In this document: positions 25,696 through 34,475 of the stretch, in pieces
Layout: every line of letters starts with the position of its first letter
How positions within the stretch are numbered: position 1 is the first letter of the stretch
Assembly (NCBI GenBank): GCA_020635075.1
Contig: JACKAM010000004.1
Coordinates: 248,001-312,000 of the forward strand
Length of the DNA stretch: 64,000 bases
Direction of reading: 5' to 3'
From: Pseudobdellovibrionaceae bacterium
GTDB lineage: Bacteria > Bdellovibrionota > Bdellovibrionia > Bdellovibrionales > UBA1609
Position numbers and translations under genes: made by a program
Notes under the pieces: generated by a model
The model's database searches: none
What the model was told of the DNA's origin: nothing
The model's input: only the letters and a program-made list of their open reading frames with translations

Positions 25696-26499
25696 ATGCC
25701 TAACTGCTGTCGAAGAGTCATCTTGTTTCTCGGTTTGGTCCTTTTCACGGTCACTGCTGTCGGTGAGGACGAGATTGCCGGACGTGGCTCAAAGTTTCCC
25801 GGATTCAAGAGTGGGCAGTACGGCTGGGGCGGTGTCGTTGGGCAGCCTTTTGCAGCCCGTTATCAACGTTGGATTGATTGGAAACGAGCGTGGTTTGCCG
25901 ACGTAGGATTCACAATTGACGAGTTTCTTGTGACCCATGCCAACTATGCCATTTATCTGATTAGTGAAGATGATCGTTGGAAGATGGATCGGCGGGTGGG
26001 CACGGCTCTTTTTAATGTTTTTGGCGGAGTGATGGCCTCCGCTTACTTGGGCGACAAGGAGGAGGAGGACTCTCAATTGGGTTTGCGAATTGGCGGAGCC
26101 TTTGAGTATCTCATTCCCAAATCCTCCTGGTCGGTTCGTCTGGAAGTGGCGCCGGTCTTGTTTTTGAGTGGTCGTACAGCCGGTGGACTTGAAGGCGGAA
26201 TTGCCGCCGTCTATTACTTTGACCCAAAAACAGGTAAGGGAGCGGTCAAAGACTATAGTGGGGAAAGCGGAATAGACGACAATACTCAGAAATTTCTTTC
26301 CGGTGAGGCGGACTTTGAAGACACTGAGTTATCTAAAGAAAAGCCCAAGCCCAAGGCCAAGAAGAAGCGCAAGGTGAAAAAGCGCAAGAAAAAGCCCCGA
26401 TCCAAGAAGAAGACCAAACCGAAGTCAGAAGATGACTCCTACCGAATTGAAAAATTCGAGGAAAACGAAGAGGTCATGGTAGAGGAAGTGGAGCTCTAG
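25696..26499 (+). CDS. small outer-membrane barrel-like protein with lysine-rich tail
   Basis: A 267-residue protein with a signal peptide (cleavage near AVG-E), then about 150 residues of alternating beta sequence with glycine turns, like an eight-strand barrel. From about residue 215 it becomes a lysine-rich basic tract (KPKAKKKRKVKKRKKKPRSK) and ends acidic (EENEEVMVEEVEL). The tail is placed after the barrel, so it would hang on one membrane face. The gene at 36344 shows the same plan. Function unknown. Confidence 0.75.
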   Translation: MPNCCRRVILFLGLVLFTVTAVGEDEIAGRGSKFPGFKSGQYGWGGVVGQPFAARYQRWIDWKRAWFADVGFTIDEFLVTHANYAIYLISEDDRWKMDRRVGTALFNVFGGVMASAYLGDKEEEDSQLGLRIGGAFEYLIPKSSWSVRLEVAPVLFLSGRTAGGLEGGIAAVYYFDPKTGKGAVKDYSGESGIDDNTQKFLSGEADFEDTELSKEKPKPKAKKKRKVKKRKKKPRSKKKTKPKSEDDSYRIEKFEENEEVMVEEVEL

Positions 26500-26502
26500 G
26501 TA

Positions 26503-27183
26503 TCAGGGTTCAAGATATCCAAGCCAATAGGGCTCATCCGGAGCCTGATTTGCCAATACAGAAGATAAGGAATCCAAATTTCTCTTTCCACGCTCCAAGG
26601 AAAAAAAAGGTGTGGGCACCCAGCTGTGACTCAGTAGTACGACACGGTCACCTTCGCCAATTCGCAAGGTGCGAATTGTTGGTGCTGTTGTGCTGTGAAC
26701 TCCTAACAGTGTGTTGGGCAATGGAGCAAATTTTTTGCGTTTGGGACTAAAGTCTAAGGCCAGGTCAGTTAGGCATCCCGTGGTTATCAAATCAGCCCCT
26801 GGGCGATCGAGGAAGATTTGCGGATGGCCGACCTGAATAAATGAGAATTCATTGCCATCTTTGGCACCAACAAACAGCTCCAGGCCAGAAAGGTATTCAC
26901 TCCGATTTTCTTCCTGATAGACAATGTCATTGGCAAGCATGACAGCAACGCGCAGATTATTTGCCATAGGAGACAGGCAAGTGAGCTTTTGAAATGGTGA
27001 CGTCACTTCCACGTCGTCCTTGGCTGCAAGAAAGAATTCAGTAATGGATTGAATGGCCCTCCGGGCTCCGGACCGATTTCCCCAGGGCGTGGCAATAATA
27101 ACCAGCGAGGCGTGCTCCTCAACGTGCACTTCTGGACGAGGTCGCGTGAATTGGCCATTGTAGGAGCGTTCCTGTAGGTTCAT
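26503..27183 (-). CDS. PP2C-fold protein, probably catalytically inactive
   Basis: A 226-residue protein whose order of strands and helices fits Ser/Thr phosphatase PP2C: LVIIATPWGNRSGARRAIQS (usual VADGMGG..aG..A), NNLRVAVMLANDIVYQ, FSFIQVGHPQIFLDRPGADL (usual vGDSR.YL.R.g.l), and GEGDRVVLLSHSWV (usual GD.LLLcSDGl). The aspartates that hold the two metal ions in active enzymes are missing at each place. It ends the tadC-FHA operon (3 bases after the FHA/TPR gene). Phosphothreonine is what FHA domains read, so a regulatory or scaffold role is likely; that is inference. Confidence 0.6.
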   Translation of the reverse strand: MNLQERSYNGQFTRPRPEVHVEEHASLVIIATPWGNRSGARRAIQSITEFFLAAKDDVEVTSPFQKLTCLSPMANNLRVAVMLANDIVYQEENRSEYLSGLELFVGAKDGNEFSFIQVGHPQIFLDRPGADLITTGCLTDLALDFSPKRKKFAPLPNTLLGVHSTTAPTIRTLRIGEGDRVVLLSHSWVPTPFFSLERGKRNLDSLSSVLANQAPDEPYWLGYLEP

Positions 27184-27186
27184 TTC

Positions 27187-29274
27187 TTACATTCCAATGC
27201 CGTACTTGCGAAGCTTTCGTTTTGCTTTTTGATAATAGTCGTCCGATTCAATGTCATTTTGGATGATCTTCTTCCACTTCTCTTTGGCGCCTTCGATTTC
27301 GCCAAGACTTTCCTCGAGGACGCTGTCTTCATATATGGCCTTCATTTCCCTTCTTAAGTCGGAGAGAACTGAGGCCTTGGTGCTATTTGCTTCCTTGTGA
27401 GTCGGGTCCTCGCCAAGGGCAGCGTTACAGGCTTCAATGGCCGGTTTGTAATTCTTCTTCTCGTAATGGGACTTACACAAGGAGAGCTTATCCTGAACCT
27501 TCACATCCAGCTGCTTGCGTACGCTGGCCAACTCACGTTTTGCTGTTGGGTTAAGTCCCTTCAAGTCTGGGAATCCACCACTTAAATACCTTTCATATTC
27601 CTTGATCGAGTCGCGGAGGCGTCCTTTCTGAAAGAGGTTTTTCGCCTTATTATACTGAGACTCACCGGCACGGGCTCGTGACTGAAGGGCATTCTTTTGC
27701 ATCATTTGCTGGCGTTCTTGTTCCTCACGGGCTTCAATTGCAGTGAGGATTTCCATGATACCGGCATCTGTGGGGTCCAATTCAATAGCCGGACCCAAAC
27801 ACTCCTTGGCGGCATCCATGCTGGCATCATTGCCAAGTTTGGTACGGCATTCGGTGACGATATACTGAATTCTTTGTTGAGCTTCCAGGCGCATCCGCTC
27901 CTTGCGTTCAAGCTCTTGGTTTTCTCTTGTCATCTCCGAACCCGAAACGCAGTGGGTTTGTAGTGACTTGGAATCTTCATAAAATGGTATGATTTCATGT
28001 AGCTTGTTGAGTTCAGCCAGGCACAGCTCGTATCGGCCCTGCGTGTAATGATTTCGGGCGAGATTAAATATGTCTTTAACCGCTGACTTCTGCTCAGGTG
28101 TGAGGTTTTCAAATAGTAGACCATTTTCCTGCGAGGAATTCTCGGTCTGGCCGTTTTTGGGTTTGTCTGGCATCATCAGTCCAATGAGCACCAAAGGCAC
28201 TAACACAACCAAAGCCATTCTCACTTTGTTCTTTTTAAGACCAATGAAAAATGCTTTCGCTCCCGTGGGCTCGGGAGCACCAAGCTTCACGGCCGAAGGG
28301 CCTTCTGGGTCGAAATACAGATTTGGATTGAAAGGCATCGGCGCGTTAAAATCAACCGTTGCAGGAACTTGTGGTGGAGGTAGATCACCAACAACCATCA
28401 TCTTGTTTTTAAAGTTGGTATCTCGAAGCTCCATAACGACGGTGAGATCCATGATGGCGATGCGATCTCCGCTATTGAGTCGGAATGGCTCATGCGGAGT
28501 AATTGGCTGTCCGTTTACCTCGGTACCATTGGCGCTACCCAGGTCAGTAATGTAAATACCTTCATTTGTTTGGGTCAGCTCAAAGTGGCGGCGGCTAACG
28601 TGCCCATCATCAATTGGAATCTCACAGTTGGCATCCCGTCCAGCAACCCACAGGTTTCCTTCCAATTCGAGAACATCATCACGGTCGTGGCCAGGATAGC
28701 GAATCCGCAAATAGGGAGTTAGATCCGTTAAACCTGGAGAGGTTGCTTCAAGATTGCCTTCGGGTAGGTGCTCACCGCCGATGCCTGGTATACCTCCTCC
28801 AGAGGGCACCAGCCCATTTCCAGGAGGCTGTTTTGCTGGTGGAATTCCAGGGCCGTTTCCGTAGGGAGTCGGCATGGCACTTGTGGGCGCCGTCGATGTT
28901 GACGCCGATGTTAGATTGGTTTTTCCAGGGCTTGCCGGTTGGTCCTCGGTCTGAATCGGGGCAAGCTCGGCCGAGGGGGTCTCAGTATCGACAAATACAA
29001 ATTCATAGGGGGGAACCTGGAAAGCGGTCCCATCCATAAGCTGAATGGCTTCAGCCTCTGTACCTTCGTAAATCAAGCATCCATAACGGGAGATGAGTTG
29101 GGCAATCCATGCATCTCCATCTTGATAGATCTTGAGATGGTGACGTGAAATCCCTTTTTGATTTGCTAAAGGAATATGGCAATCCTGGCTGCGGCCAGAA
29201 ATGTATTCTTGGCCATCGACTAAGTCGATCACCGAAACATCTTTGCCATGTAATTTCAGTCTAATCCTAGCCAT
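27187..29274 (-). CDS. membrane protein with two FHA domains and TPR-like repeats
   Basis: A 695-residue protein. FHA domain 1 (about 1-100) has GRS at 27-29 and SRHH at 43-46. A Pro/Gly/Ser linker leads to FHA domain 2 (about 188-285) with the full set GR 212-213, SRRH 227-230, NG 249-250. One transmembrane helix follows (about 353-368), then TPR-like and coiled helices (about 385-690). FHA domains bind phosphothreonine peptides; here they face the cytoplasm if the helix exports the C-terminus. Its ATG shares one base with the upstream stop (TAATG). Confidence 0.9.
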   Translation of the reverse strand: MARIRLKLHGKDVSVIDLVDGQEYISGRSQDCHIPLANQKGISRHHLKIYQDGDAWIAQLISRYGCLIYEGTEAEAIQLMDGTAFQVPPYEFVFVDTETPSAELAPIQTEDQPASPGKTNLTSASTSTAPTSAMPTPYGNGPGIPPAKQPPGNGLVPSGGGIPGIGGEHLPEGNLEATSPGLTDLTPYLRIRYPGHDRDDVLELEGNLWVAGRDANCEIPIDDGHVSRRHFELTQTNEGIYITDLGSANGTEVNGQPITPHEPFRLNSGDRIAIMDLTVVMELRDTNFKNKMMVVGDLPPPQVPATVDFNAPMPFNPNLYFDPEGPSAVKLGAPEPTGAKAFFIGLKKNKVRMALVVLVPLVLIGLMMPDKPKNGQTENSSQENGLLFENLTPEQKSAVKDIFNLARNHYTQGRYELCLAELNKLHEIIPFYEDSKSLQTHCVSGSEMTRENQELERKERMRLEAQQRIQYIVTECRTKLGNDASMDAAKECLGPAIELDPTDAGIMEILTAIEAREEQERQQMMQKNALQSRARAGESQYNKAKNLFQKGRLRDSIKEYERYLSGGFPDLKGLNPTAKRELASVRKQLDVKVQDKLSLCKSHYEKKNYKPAIEACNAALGEDPTHKEANSTKASVLSDLRREMKAIYEDSVLEESLGEIEGAKEKWKKIIQNDIESDDYYQKAKRKLRKYGIGM

Positions 29275-30275
29275 TAAAATCGATCCTCTAGCATCGTGTC
29301 ACAGGCGTCATAGTTGGCCTTCGCCTCCTTATATATGGCGCTGTTTGTGTCCAGCACCATGACCATTACGTTTCGAAATGAAGCGCGGCAGGCTGAGTAC
29401 TGAGCTTGTTCTCGATACTTTCTACCCAAAATCATGTGGTATTGGACAAGTTCGTTGAATCTTCTTCTTGCCAGACCAAGGTAGCGGTTGCACAGGACAT
29501 GATTGGGAAACAGCGACAGACAAGCTTGAAAAGCCTCAGACGCGCGACCAAAATTACCTTGTTTGTAGTCACGAAATCCGCGTACATAGGCCGCCTGAGC
29601 ACTTTCAAATTGCTGACTGTTTTCTCCAGCCTTGTTTTTCTTGGCAAGGGCAGCTTCCCTCAGTTTGTTTGCCTTCTCGATTTCAGCCTCAACGGCCTCA
29701 TCAGTTCGAATTTCAGTGGCCTCTTTCTTATTAGTTGGCGTCGAGGTCATGATGTAGACAAACAGTAGGCCAAGGCCAACGACCAAGAGCTTAAATAGAC
29801 CTCCGCCCCTTTTTTGCTTTGAGGGCGAAAAGGTGTTTTCCGTCGCCTGATTGCCAAACTCGGGAGGGGGCAATGGGGATCCGTCCGGGCGGGTAGCCAA
29901 TCCGCCACTTACTCCAGCAGGCCCCAGTGCTGCTGGAGTGGGGGTCTTAACGTTGAGCCGCAATTTGGTTTCCCCAATTATGATTTCCGAACCATGTTTG
30001 ATGCGTGCCCTGTGAATTTCCTTGTTGTCGACAATTACATGGTTTGAATCAGAAACATTCTCAATTTCAATACCGTTCTCATTAAACTCAATCACTGCGT
30101 GATGACGACTGCACTTCATGTCGTTCGGGAATTGAATAGCGTTATCCTGTCCGCGGCCAATGGTGATCTGTTGTCCCGTCAGACGATACACAGCTCCCTG
30201 GTCCTCGCCTTTGAGGACGACAAGCGAGAATTCAAATCCTGGTGCAAGTGCGGGTGCCGCACCACCCTTCATCAT
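29274..30275 (-). CDS. FHA-domain membrane protein with C-terminal helical repeats
   Basis: A 333-residue protein with an N-terminal FHA domain (GR 40-41, SRHH 56-59, the usual Asn-Gly replaced by DNKE), a proline-rich linker, one transmembrane helix (about 160-177) and a periplasmic TPR-like part (KQGNFGRASEAFQACLSLFP, then a second pair). The architecture repeats that of the next gene with one FHA domain fewer. It overlaps the upstream gene by four bases (ATGA). Confidence 0.9.
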   Translation of the reverse strand: MMKGGAAPALAPGFEFSLVVLKGEDQGAVYRLTGQQITIGRGQDNAIQFPNDMKCSRHHAVIEFNENGIEIENVSDSNHVIVDNKEIHRARIKHGSEIIIGETKLRLNVKTPTPAALGPAGVSGGLATRPDGSPLPPPEFGNQATENTFSPSKQKRGGGLFKLLVVGLGLLFVYIMTSTPTNKKEATEIRTDEAVEAEIEKANKLREAALAKKNKAGENSQQFESAQAAYVRGFRDYKQGNFGRASEAFQACLSLFPNHVLCNRYLGLARRRFNELVQYHMILGRKYREQAQYSACRASFRNVMVMVLDTNSAIYKEAKANYDACDTMLEDRF

Positions 30276-31915
30276 ACGATTTCACCCCCCGATGGCCCAG
30301 GTAATAGGGTGATCAAAAAGTAAGAGACATTTTCACTCCCGTGAACCGCCTGGGCCGCGATTTCATAGGTTTCTCCCGAAATCTCCAAACTGTTTGTAGC
30401 AATTTGATAAGGAGTTTGAGTACATCGCTCAATTAAGTCAGCAATATTCAATCGTAGAGCCTGGTCGTTGATCTTGTCGACAGTTTGGAACACCAGATCC
30501 TGGGAATGCATTCCCGTTCTGGACTCAAACTCGGGATTTACGGCTTGAATGGTATTGTCATGGGCGGTGATGCCCATGCAGCCGAAGCCAACAAGCTGGA
30601 CGAGGTTACTCAGCTCGGAACTGCGATCATATTCCATGGCCCGTCCGCCCCCCATGTCATCGCCGCCCATACGGCTGAGGGCGCTATTGATGTTTGAAAC
30701 CAGCTTTTGCAAAGGTGGAAAAAGATAGCTGGTTTTGAGGTCGTCACGATTTTCCTTGAGTGCTCGATCCAGTTGGACGTTTAGACTGCGAATTGGGAAT
30801 TCTATGGCCTTATAGAGGAAGAAAAACAAGATGGACCCAACAATCAGGGCGATGAAGAAGGTCTGAATAAAAAGACTCAAAGTCCTCGAGTCGTCAACGG
30901 CCAATGAGCCCATGTTGTAGATCACGGCGGCATAGGCGGTCACAGCTTGCGAGCCGGTTTCGGGATTGTAAAACTCAATAGGAACCAGGGCCCCAATCGT
31001 ACCGTCATCAATTTGAGTGACAACTTCTTTGCCTTCGCGGCGGGCTTCGTGAATGAATGGCAAATCAGGAACCTGTCCGGCTCTTGATGCGGGGGCTTTA
31101 ATGTTGCCATCAACGCTGTCAATGATCAGAGCCTGTTCAACTCCGGGTTCCCGAGACGCAATATCCACATTGATGGCAGACTCCATCCCCTGACTCAAGG
31201 GTGCCCGATTCACTTTGGCCAGCGTACGGGCGATGGTCAGGGCTCGGCGCTGACTTTCTTTTTCAATGCTTGCCTTGAGAATTCGCATTAAGGGTACAGC
31301 CGAGAGTGATGTTACAAAGAAAATAAAGGCGCCCATGAACAGTGCCAGCACCCACTTGAATTCCATGATCTCTGGCAATTTGTAAACACCTGGAAGGGCA
31401 ACGTCGTCGATGTACTTCTGGGCCAACTTAAAAAGAGTGGGCTTGCCTTGAGCCTGAGCCGATGCACCCGGTGCCCCATGATGAACGGCCTGCGGCCCGG
31501 CTTGTGGGCCCGGCTGTTGGGCGTACCCCGGATTGTATTGGTAGGCGACGTTACCTTGGTAATGCGGCCCACCTCCGGGAATTCCCTGCTGATATCCGGC
31601 TCCGCCACCGAATGCTGGGGCCGCGACGGTTGCCTTGTTGATGTCAACGATGACATCGTGAAGGGCGATTTTTTCAGCACCTTGAAGGCGAATGCTCTGG
31701 ACCTTAACGCCGTTTACAAAGGTTCCATTACGGGAGCCCAGGTCGGTGATAATCAGTTTGCCATCGAAAACGTCAATCTTACAATGCTGTTTGGAGACTC
31801 CACCACTAGCCAGGATGATGTCACAGCCCGGCTCGCGACCGATGACATTGGTGCCCTCAGAGAGTTTGTATGTTTGCCCCGCTTGTGGGCCTGAGAGAAC
31901 TCTAATCACCCACAT
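30272..31915 (-). CDS. FHA-domain membrane sensor with two spans and PAS-like C-terminus
   Basis: A 547-residue protein. The FHA domain (residues 1-95) has GR 26-27, S41 and NG 63-64. A Gly/Pro/Gln-rich linker (100-155) precedes transmembrane helix 1 (about 188-210), an extracytoplasmic domain (~140 residues), transmembrane helix 2 (LFIQTFFIALIVGSILFFFL) and a C-terminal region that resembles HAMP plus PAS (GITAHDNTIQAVNPEFESRT). No kinase or GGDEF domain follows, so output is probably by protein contact. The ATG at 31915 has AGGAG eight bases upstream. Confidence 0.85.
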   Translation of the reverse strand: MWVIRVLSGPQAGQTYKLSEGTNVIGREPGCDIILASGGVSKQHCKIDVFDGKLIITDLGSRNGTFVNGVKVQSIRLQGAEKIALHDVIVDINKATVAAPAFGGGAGYQQGIPGGGPHYQGNVAYQYNPGYAQQPGPQAGPQAVHHGAPGASAQAQGKPTLFKLAQKYIDDVALPGVYKLPEIMEFKWVLALFMGAFIFFVTSLSAVPLMRILKASIEKESQRRALTIARTLAKVNRAPLSQGMESAINVDIASREPGVEQALIIDSVDGNIKAPASRAGQVPDLPFIHEARREGKEVVTQIDDGTIGALVPIEFYNPETGSQAVTAYAAVIYNMGSLAVDDSRTLSLFIQTFFIALIVGSILFFFLYKAIEFPIRSLNVQLDRALKENRDDLKTSYLFPPLQKLVSNINSALSRMGGDDMGGGRAMEYDRSSELSNLVQLVGFGCMGITAHDNTIQAVNPEFESRTGMHSQDLVFQTVDKINDQALRLNIADLIERCTQTPYQIATNSLEISGETYEIAAQAVHGSENVSYFLITLLPGPSGGEIV

Positions 31916-32249
31916 GCAGTTGATCTCCTACCTGAATATTCATTTCCCTCGCCAGGCCTGCGGCCATTTCAAAAACTGAGCTCGAACCAAATGTCGGAAC
32001 GGTGATTCGCCCTGGAGGGATTTTGTCTTTGATGCTCGTTACCTTGAGCTGGTGGTCAACAAACACGGCATCAATTGTGAAGCGCATGAAGAATGTGTGT
32101 ATACTCGGACACTGATGTATCCACATCGAGGTGTCCCGATCAATGCCGTCGCGGCCGAGAAGCCCCTTGCTTCTCTCCCAAAAAGTTCTGGCCTCAATGA
32201 CCTTGGCCGTAATGATTTGGTTTTTGGTGAGGTTCTTAAGTTGTGCCAT
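31902..32249 (-). CDS. DUF192 family protein
   Basis: A 115-residue protein of the DUF192 family: ARTFWERSKGLLGRDGI, SIHTFFMRFTIDAVFVD and GSSSVFEMAAGLAREMNIQVGD are the diagnostic parts. Its biochemical role is not known; family members are often exported and often sit in Tad/Flp pilus clusters. This one has no signal peptide. The ATG at 32249 shares one base with the tadC stop (TGATG); an in-frame GTG at 32252 is possible. Its 3' end overlaps the FHA gene start by 14 bases. Confidence 0.9.
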   Translation of the reverse strand: MAQLKNLTKNQIITAKVIEARTFWERSKGLLGRDGIDRDTSMWIHQCPSIHTFFMRFTIDAVFVDHQLKVTSIKDKIPPGRITVPTFGSSSVFEMAAGLAREMNIQVGDQLHVGD

Positions 32250-33154
32250 CACTTGCCCCCATAGAAAAACTGAAGGATGACTGGGGCAAATACCATAATG
32301 AAGACTGCAGGAAGAATAAACACCATCATCGGAATCAACATGGCCTGAGAGGCCTTTGATCCGGCCTTTTCGGCGCGCACAAATCGCTCTAGGCGCATTT
32401 GTGCAGATTGGTCTTTCAAAACCACGGAAATTGGGGCGCCAGTGTAATCCGCATCGGTGACCACGGCAACGAAGCTCGTGATCTCGGGTATGTCGAGCCT
32501 TTGGGCAAGAGCTTTCATCGAGTCAGCCCTTGAGCTTCCGAGCTTGATGTCCTTGAGCATAATGGAAAACTCATCCGCCAACACACTATTCTCGGCCTTT
32601 TCCACGATCCGCTGGATGGAGTTAATGAAATCCAGTCCCGCCTCTGTTGACAGGGCCAATAGGTCGATGAAGAAGGGAAGGTCGCAAACCACGCTGACGT
32701 AGCGCCTTTTCTTTTCGTTATTGGCGTACAAATGCGGGAACTGAAAGCCAACTAAGCCAAAGACAAGGCAGAACCAATAGGGGTATCCGAGTTGCAGGGC
32801 AAAGTTGAGTATCACCAAAACGATTGGGACCATGATGCCCCAAAGAATCTGCAGTCCAATGAACTCGTTGACGTTGATTTCCTGGGAGAGACCTGAAGTC
32901 AAAATGAGCTTTTCAACTTTTTTACGGTAGCGTTCATTCTTAAACCGCAGTGCATGTTGCAGAGTGAAGTTGTGAACAAGAGGGCGGGAGAAGTTCACCA
33001 GGGGCGACTTGGATTTGCGTGGTTCATCGCCAGAAGCCCAGGCGAGCGCATCGGCGTCTGAATTGTTTGTGAACACAGCTGTGGTGAAAAGGTAAACAGC
33101 CAAGGCTGCTAACCCCAATCCGCTTAATAGGATTAAGAAATCAAAGCTTAACAT
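32249..33154 (-). CDS. tadC: TadC-type type II/IV secretion membrane protein (T2SF domain)
   Basis: A 301-residue inner-membrane protein with an N-terminal span, a central pair and a C-terminal pair of spans. The T2SF domain is visible as LPFFIDLLALSTEAGLDFIN through GSSRADSMKALAQRLDIPEI, and QSAQMRLERFVRAEKAGSKA is the TadC-specific stretch. In Tad/Flp pilus machines TadB and TadC form the platform on which the ATPase TadA acts. Neither TadA nor TadB is next to it here; it heads an operon with DUF192, three FHA proteins and a PP2C-like protein. Confidence 0.88.
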   Translation of the reverse strand: MLSFDFLILLSGLGLAALAVYLFTTAVFTNNSDADALAWASGDEPRKSKSPLVNFSRPLVHNFTLQHALRFKNERYRKKVEKLILTSGLSQEINVNEFIGLQILWGIMVPIVLVILNFALQLGYPYWFCLVFGLVGFQFPHLYANNEKKRRYVSVVCDLPFFIDLLALSTEAGLDFINSIQRIVEKAENSVLADEFSIMLKDIKLGSSRADSMKALAQRLDIPEITSFVAVVTDADYTGAPISVVLKDQSAQMRLERFVRAEKAGSKASQAMLIPMMVFILPAVFIMVFAPVILQFFYGGK

Positions 33155-33171
33155 TCACAACCTTTTTGTGA
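33155..33171. promoter_or_regulatory. inverted repeat TCACAA-CCTTT-TTGTGA between tadC and maf
   Basis: Perfect six-base arms lie inside the only 29 bases that separate the divergent tadC and maf starts, directly upstream of the tadC ATG. The arms resemble half-sites of CRP/FNR-type regulators but in the opposite orientation to the E. coli CRP site. It could control the tadC-FHA operon. Confidence 0.35.
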
Positions 33172-33183
33172 TCTATAGAGCTC

Positions 33184-33780
33184 ATGCACAAACTCATCCT
33201 TGCTTCCCAATCTCCGCGTCGCCGTGATCTGCTAACAGATGCAGGTTTTTCTTTCCGCGTGGATTCAGTTAAACTATCGGAAATAATTGATAAAAACCTG
33301 AATCCACGAGCCGTCGCGGAATCCCTGGCCCGGGCCAAAGCCGAGGCCTACGTCAAAGAGGCTAAACCGCTGAAAAATAATGGTTTTTTAATTCTCTCCG
33401 CAGACACCATTGTGGTTCTCGACGGCGCGATCATGGGAAAGCCCAAAAATTCGCCCGAAGCCCAGCTCTTTTTGCGCCAACTTTCTGCAAAAACGCACAG
33501 CGTTATCACGGGAGTCTGTGTCTATGATGTGGACAACTGTCGATCTATTGTCGAGTCGGACGAGACCTTGGTCACCTTTCGGCCTCTCACCGAGGACGAA
33601 ATTCTTGCTTACGTACAAAGCGGCGAACCAATGGACAAAGCAGGTGCTTATGCTATTCAGGGCGAGGGCGGAAAGTTTGTAATGAAGACAGAGGGGTCCT
33701 ATTCCAATATCGTGGGACTTCCCATTGAGCTATTCAAAAAGTTGGTCAAAGACAATGGCTGGAACTTCGATCGCCAATAA
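33184..33780 (+). CDS. maf: Maf family nucleotide pyrophosphatase
   Basis: A 198-residue cytoplasmic enzyme that hydrolyses non-canonical or UTP/dTTP-type nucleotides. The family start LILASQSPRRRDLL is exact and followed by SADTIVVLDG, then GKPKN and GAYAIQGEGG. No ribosome-binding site of strength is seen within the short intergenic region. It begins a run maf, yggS-type, proC. Confidence 0.95.
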   Translation: MHKLILASQSPRRRDLLTDAGFSFRVDSVKLSEIIDKNLNPRAVAESLARAKAEAYVKEAKPLKNNGFLILSADTIVVLDGAIMGKPKNSPEAQLFLRQLSAKTHSVITGVCVYDVDNCRSIVESDETLVTFRPLTEDEILAYVQSGEPMDKAGAYAIQGEGGKFVMKTEGSYSNIVGLPIELFKKLVKDNGWNFDRQ

Positions 33781-34462
33781 TTGGCAAAAAATCCAAGAAC
33801 AGATCCACGAAGCGGCTCAGGCGGCGGGAAGAAACCCCACTGAGGTTCGTGTGGTTGGGGTCGCAAAAAAACAGCCGGTTGACTCCGTAGAAGCCGCTGT
33901 CCAAGCGGGTTTACGGATTGTTGGTGAAAACTATGCACAGGAGTTCTTGCGCAAGAGAGAGTCTTTAGAGCATTTGCCAATCACGTGGCACTTCGTCGGG
34001 CATCTACAGTCAAACAAGGCCAGGCACATTGTCGGTTCTGTGGATTTGATTCACTCTGTGGATCGCGTGTCCCTAGTAAGAAAAATTGGGGAGTTGGCAG
34101 CCGGAAGGGGCAGTGTGCAGGATATTCTTATCGAGGTAAATGTTGACAGCGAGCTGACGAAGAATGGGATCAATGAAGCCGACGGTCCAGCCTTAATCGG
34201 ATCAATTCAACAAATTCCGGGAATCAGGCTTTGTGGGCTCATGGGAATGCCGAGTCTTGAGCAGTCTCCCGAGGAGTCCAGCCGCAGTTTTGCCCGTCTG
34301 CGTGAGTTGCGGGATCGATGGCGGTCGGAGTTATCCAGCGGAGATGTGGGTCATCATCTGAATGAATTATCTATGGGAACCACACACGATTTTGGTTATG
34401 CTATTCGAGAGGGTGCCACACTCGTTCGTTTGGGTACCCTGCTGTTTGGTCCCCGCCAGTAG
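33755..34462 (+). CDS. YggS/PROSC-family pyridoxal-phosphate homeostasis protein
   Basis: A 235-residue protein binding PLP on K38 (VVGVAKKQP, E. coli has VSKTKP). Other family parts are GENYAQEF, HFVGHLQSNKARHIV and LCGLMGMPS. It has a single TIM barrel and no known catalytic activity; it buffers PLP. It overlaps the maf end by 26 bases. yggS followed by proC is one of the most common bacterial gene pairs. Confidence 0.94.
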   Translation: MAGTSIANNWQKIQEQIHEAAQAAGRNPTEVRVVGVAKKQPVDSVEAAVQAGLRIVGENYAQEFLRKRESLEHLPITWHFVGHLQSNKARHIVGSVDLIHSVDRVSLVRKIGELAAGRGSVQDILIEVNVDSELTKNGINEADGPALIGSIQQIPGIRLCGLMGMPSLEQSPEESSRSFARLRELRDRWRSELSSGDVGHHLNELSMGTTHDFGYAIREGATLVRLGTLLFGPRQ

Positions 34463-34475
34463 GGGAGGAGAGTTC

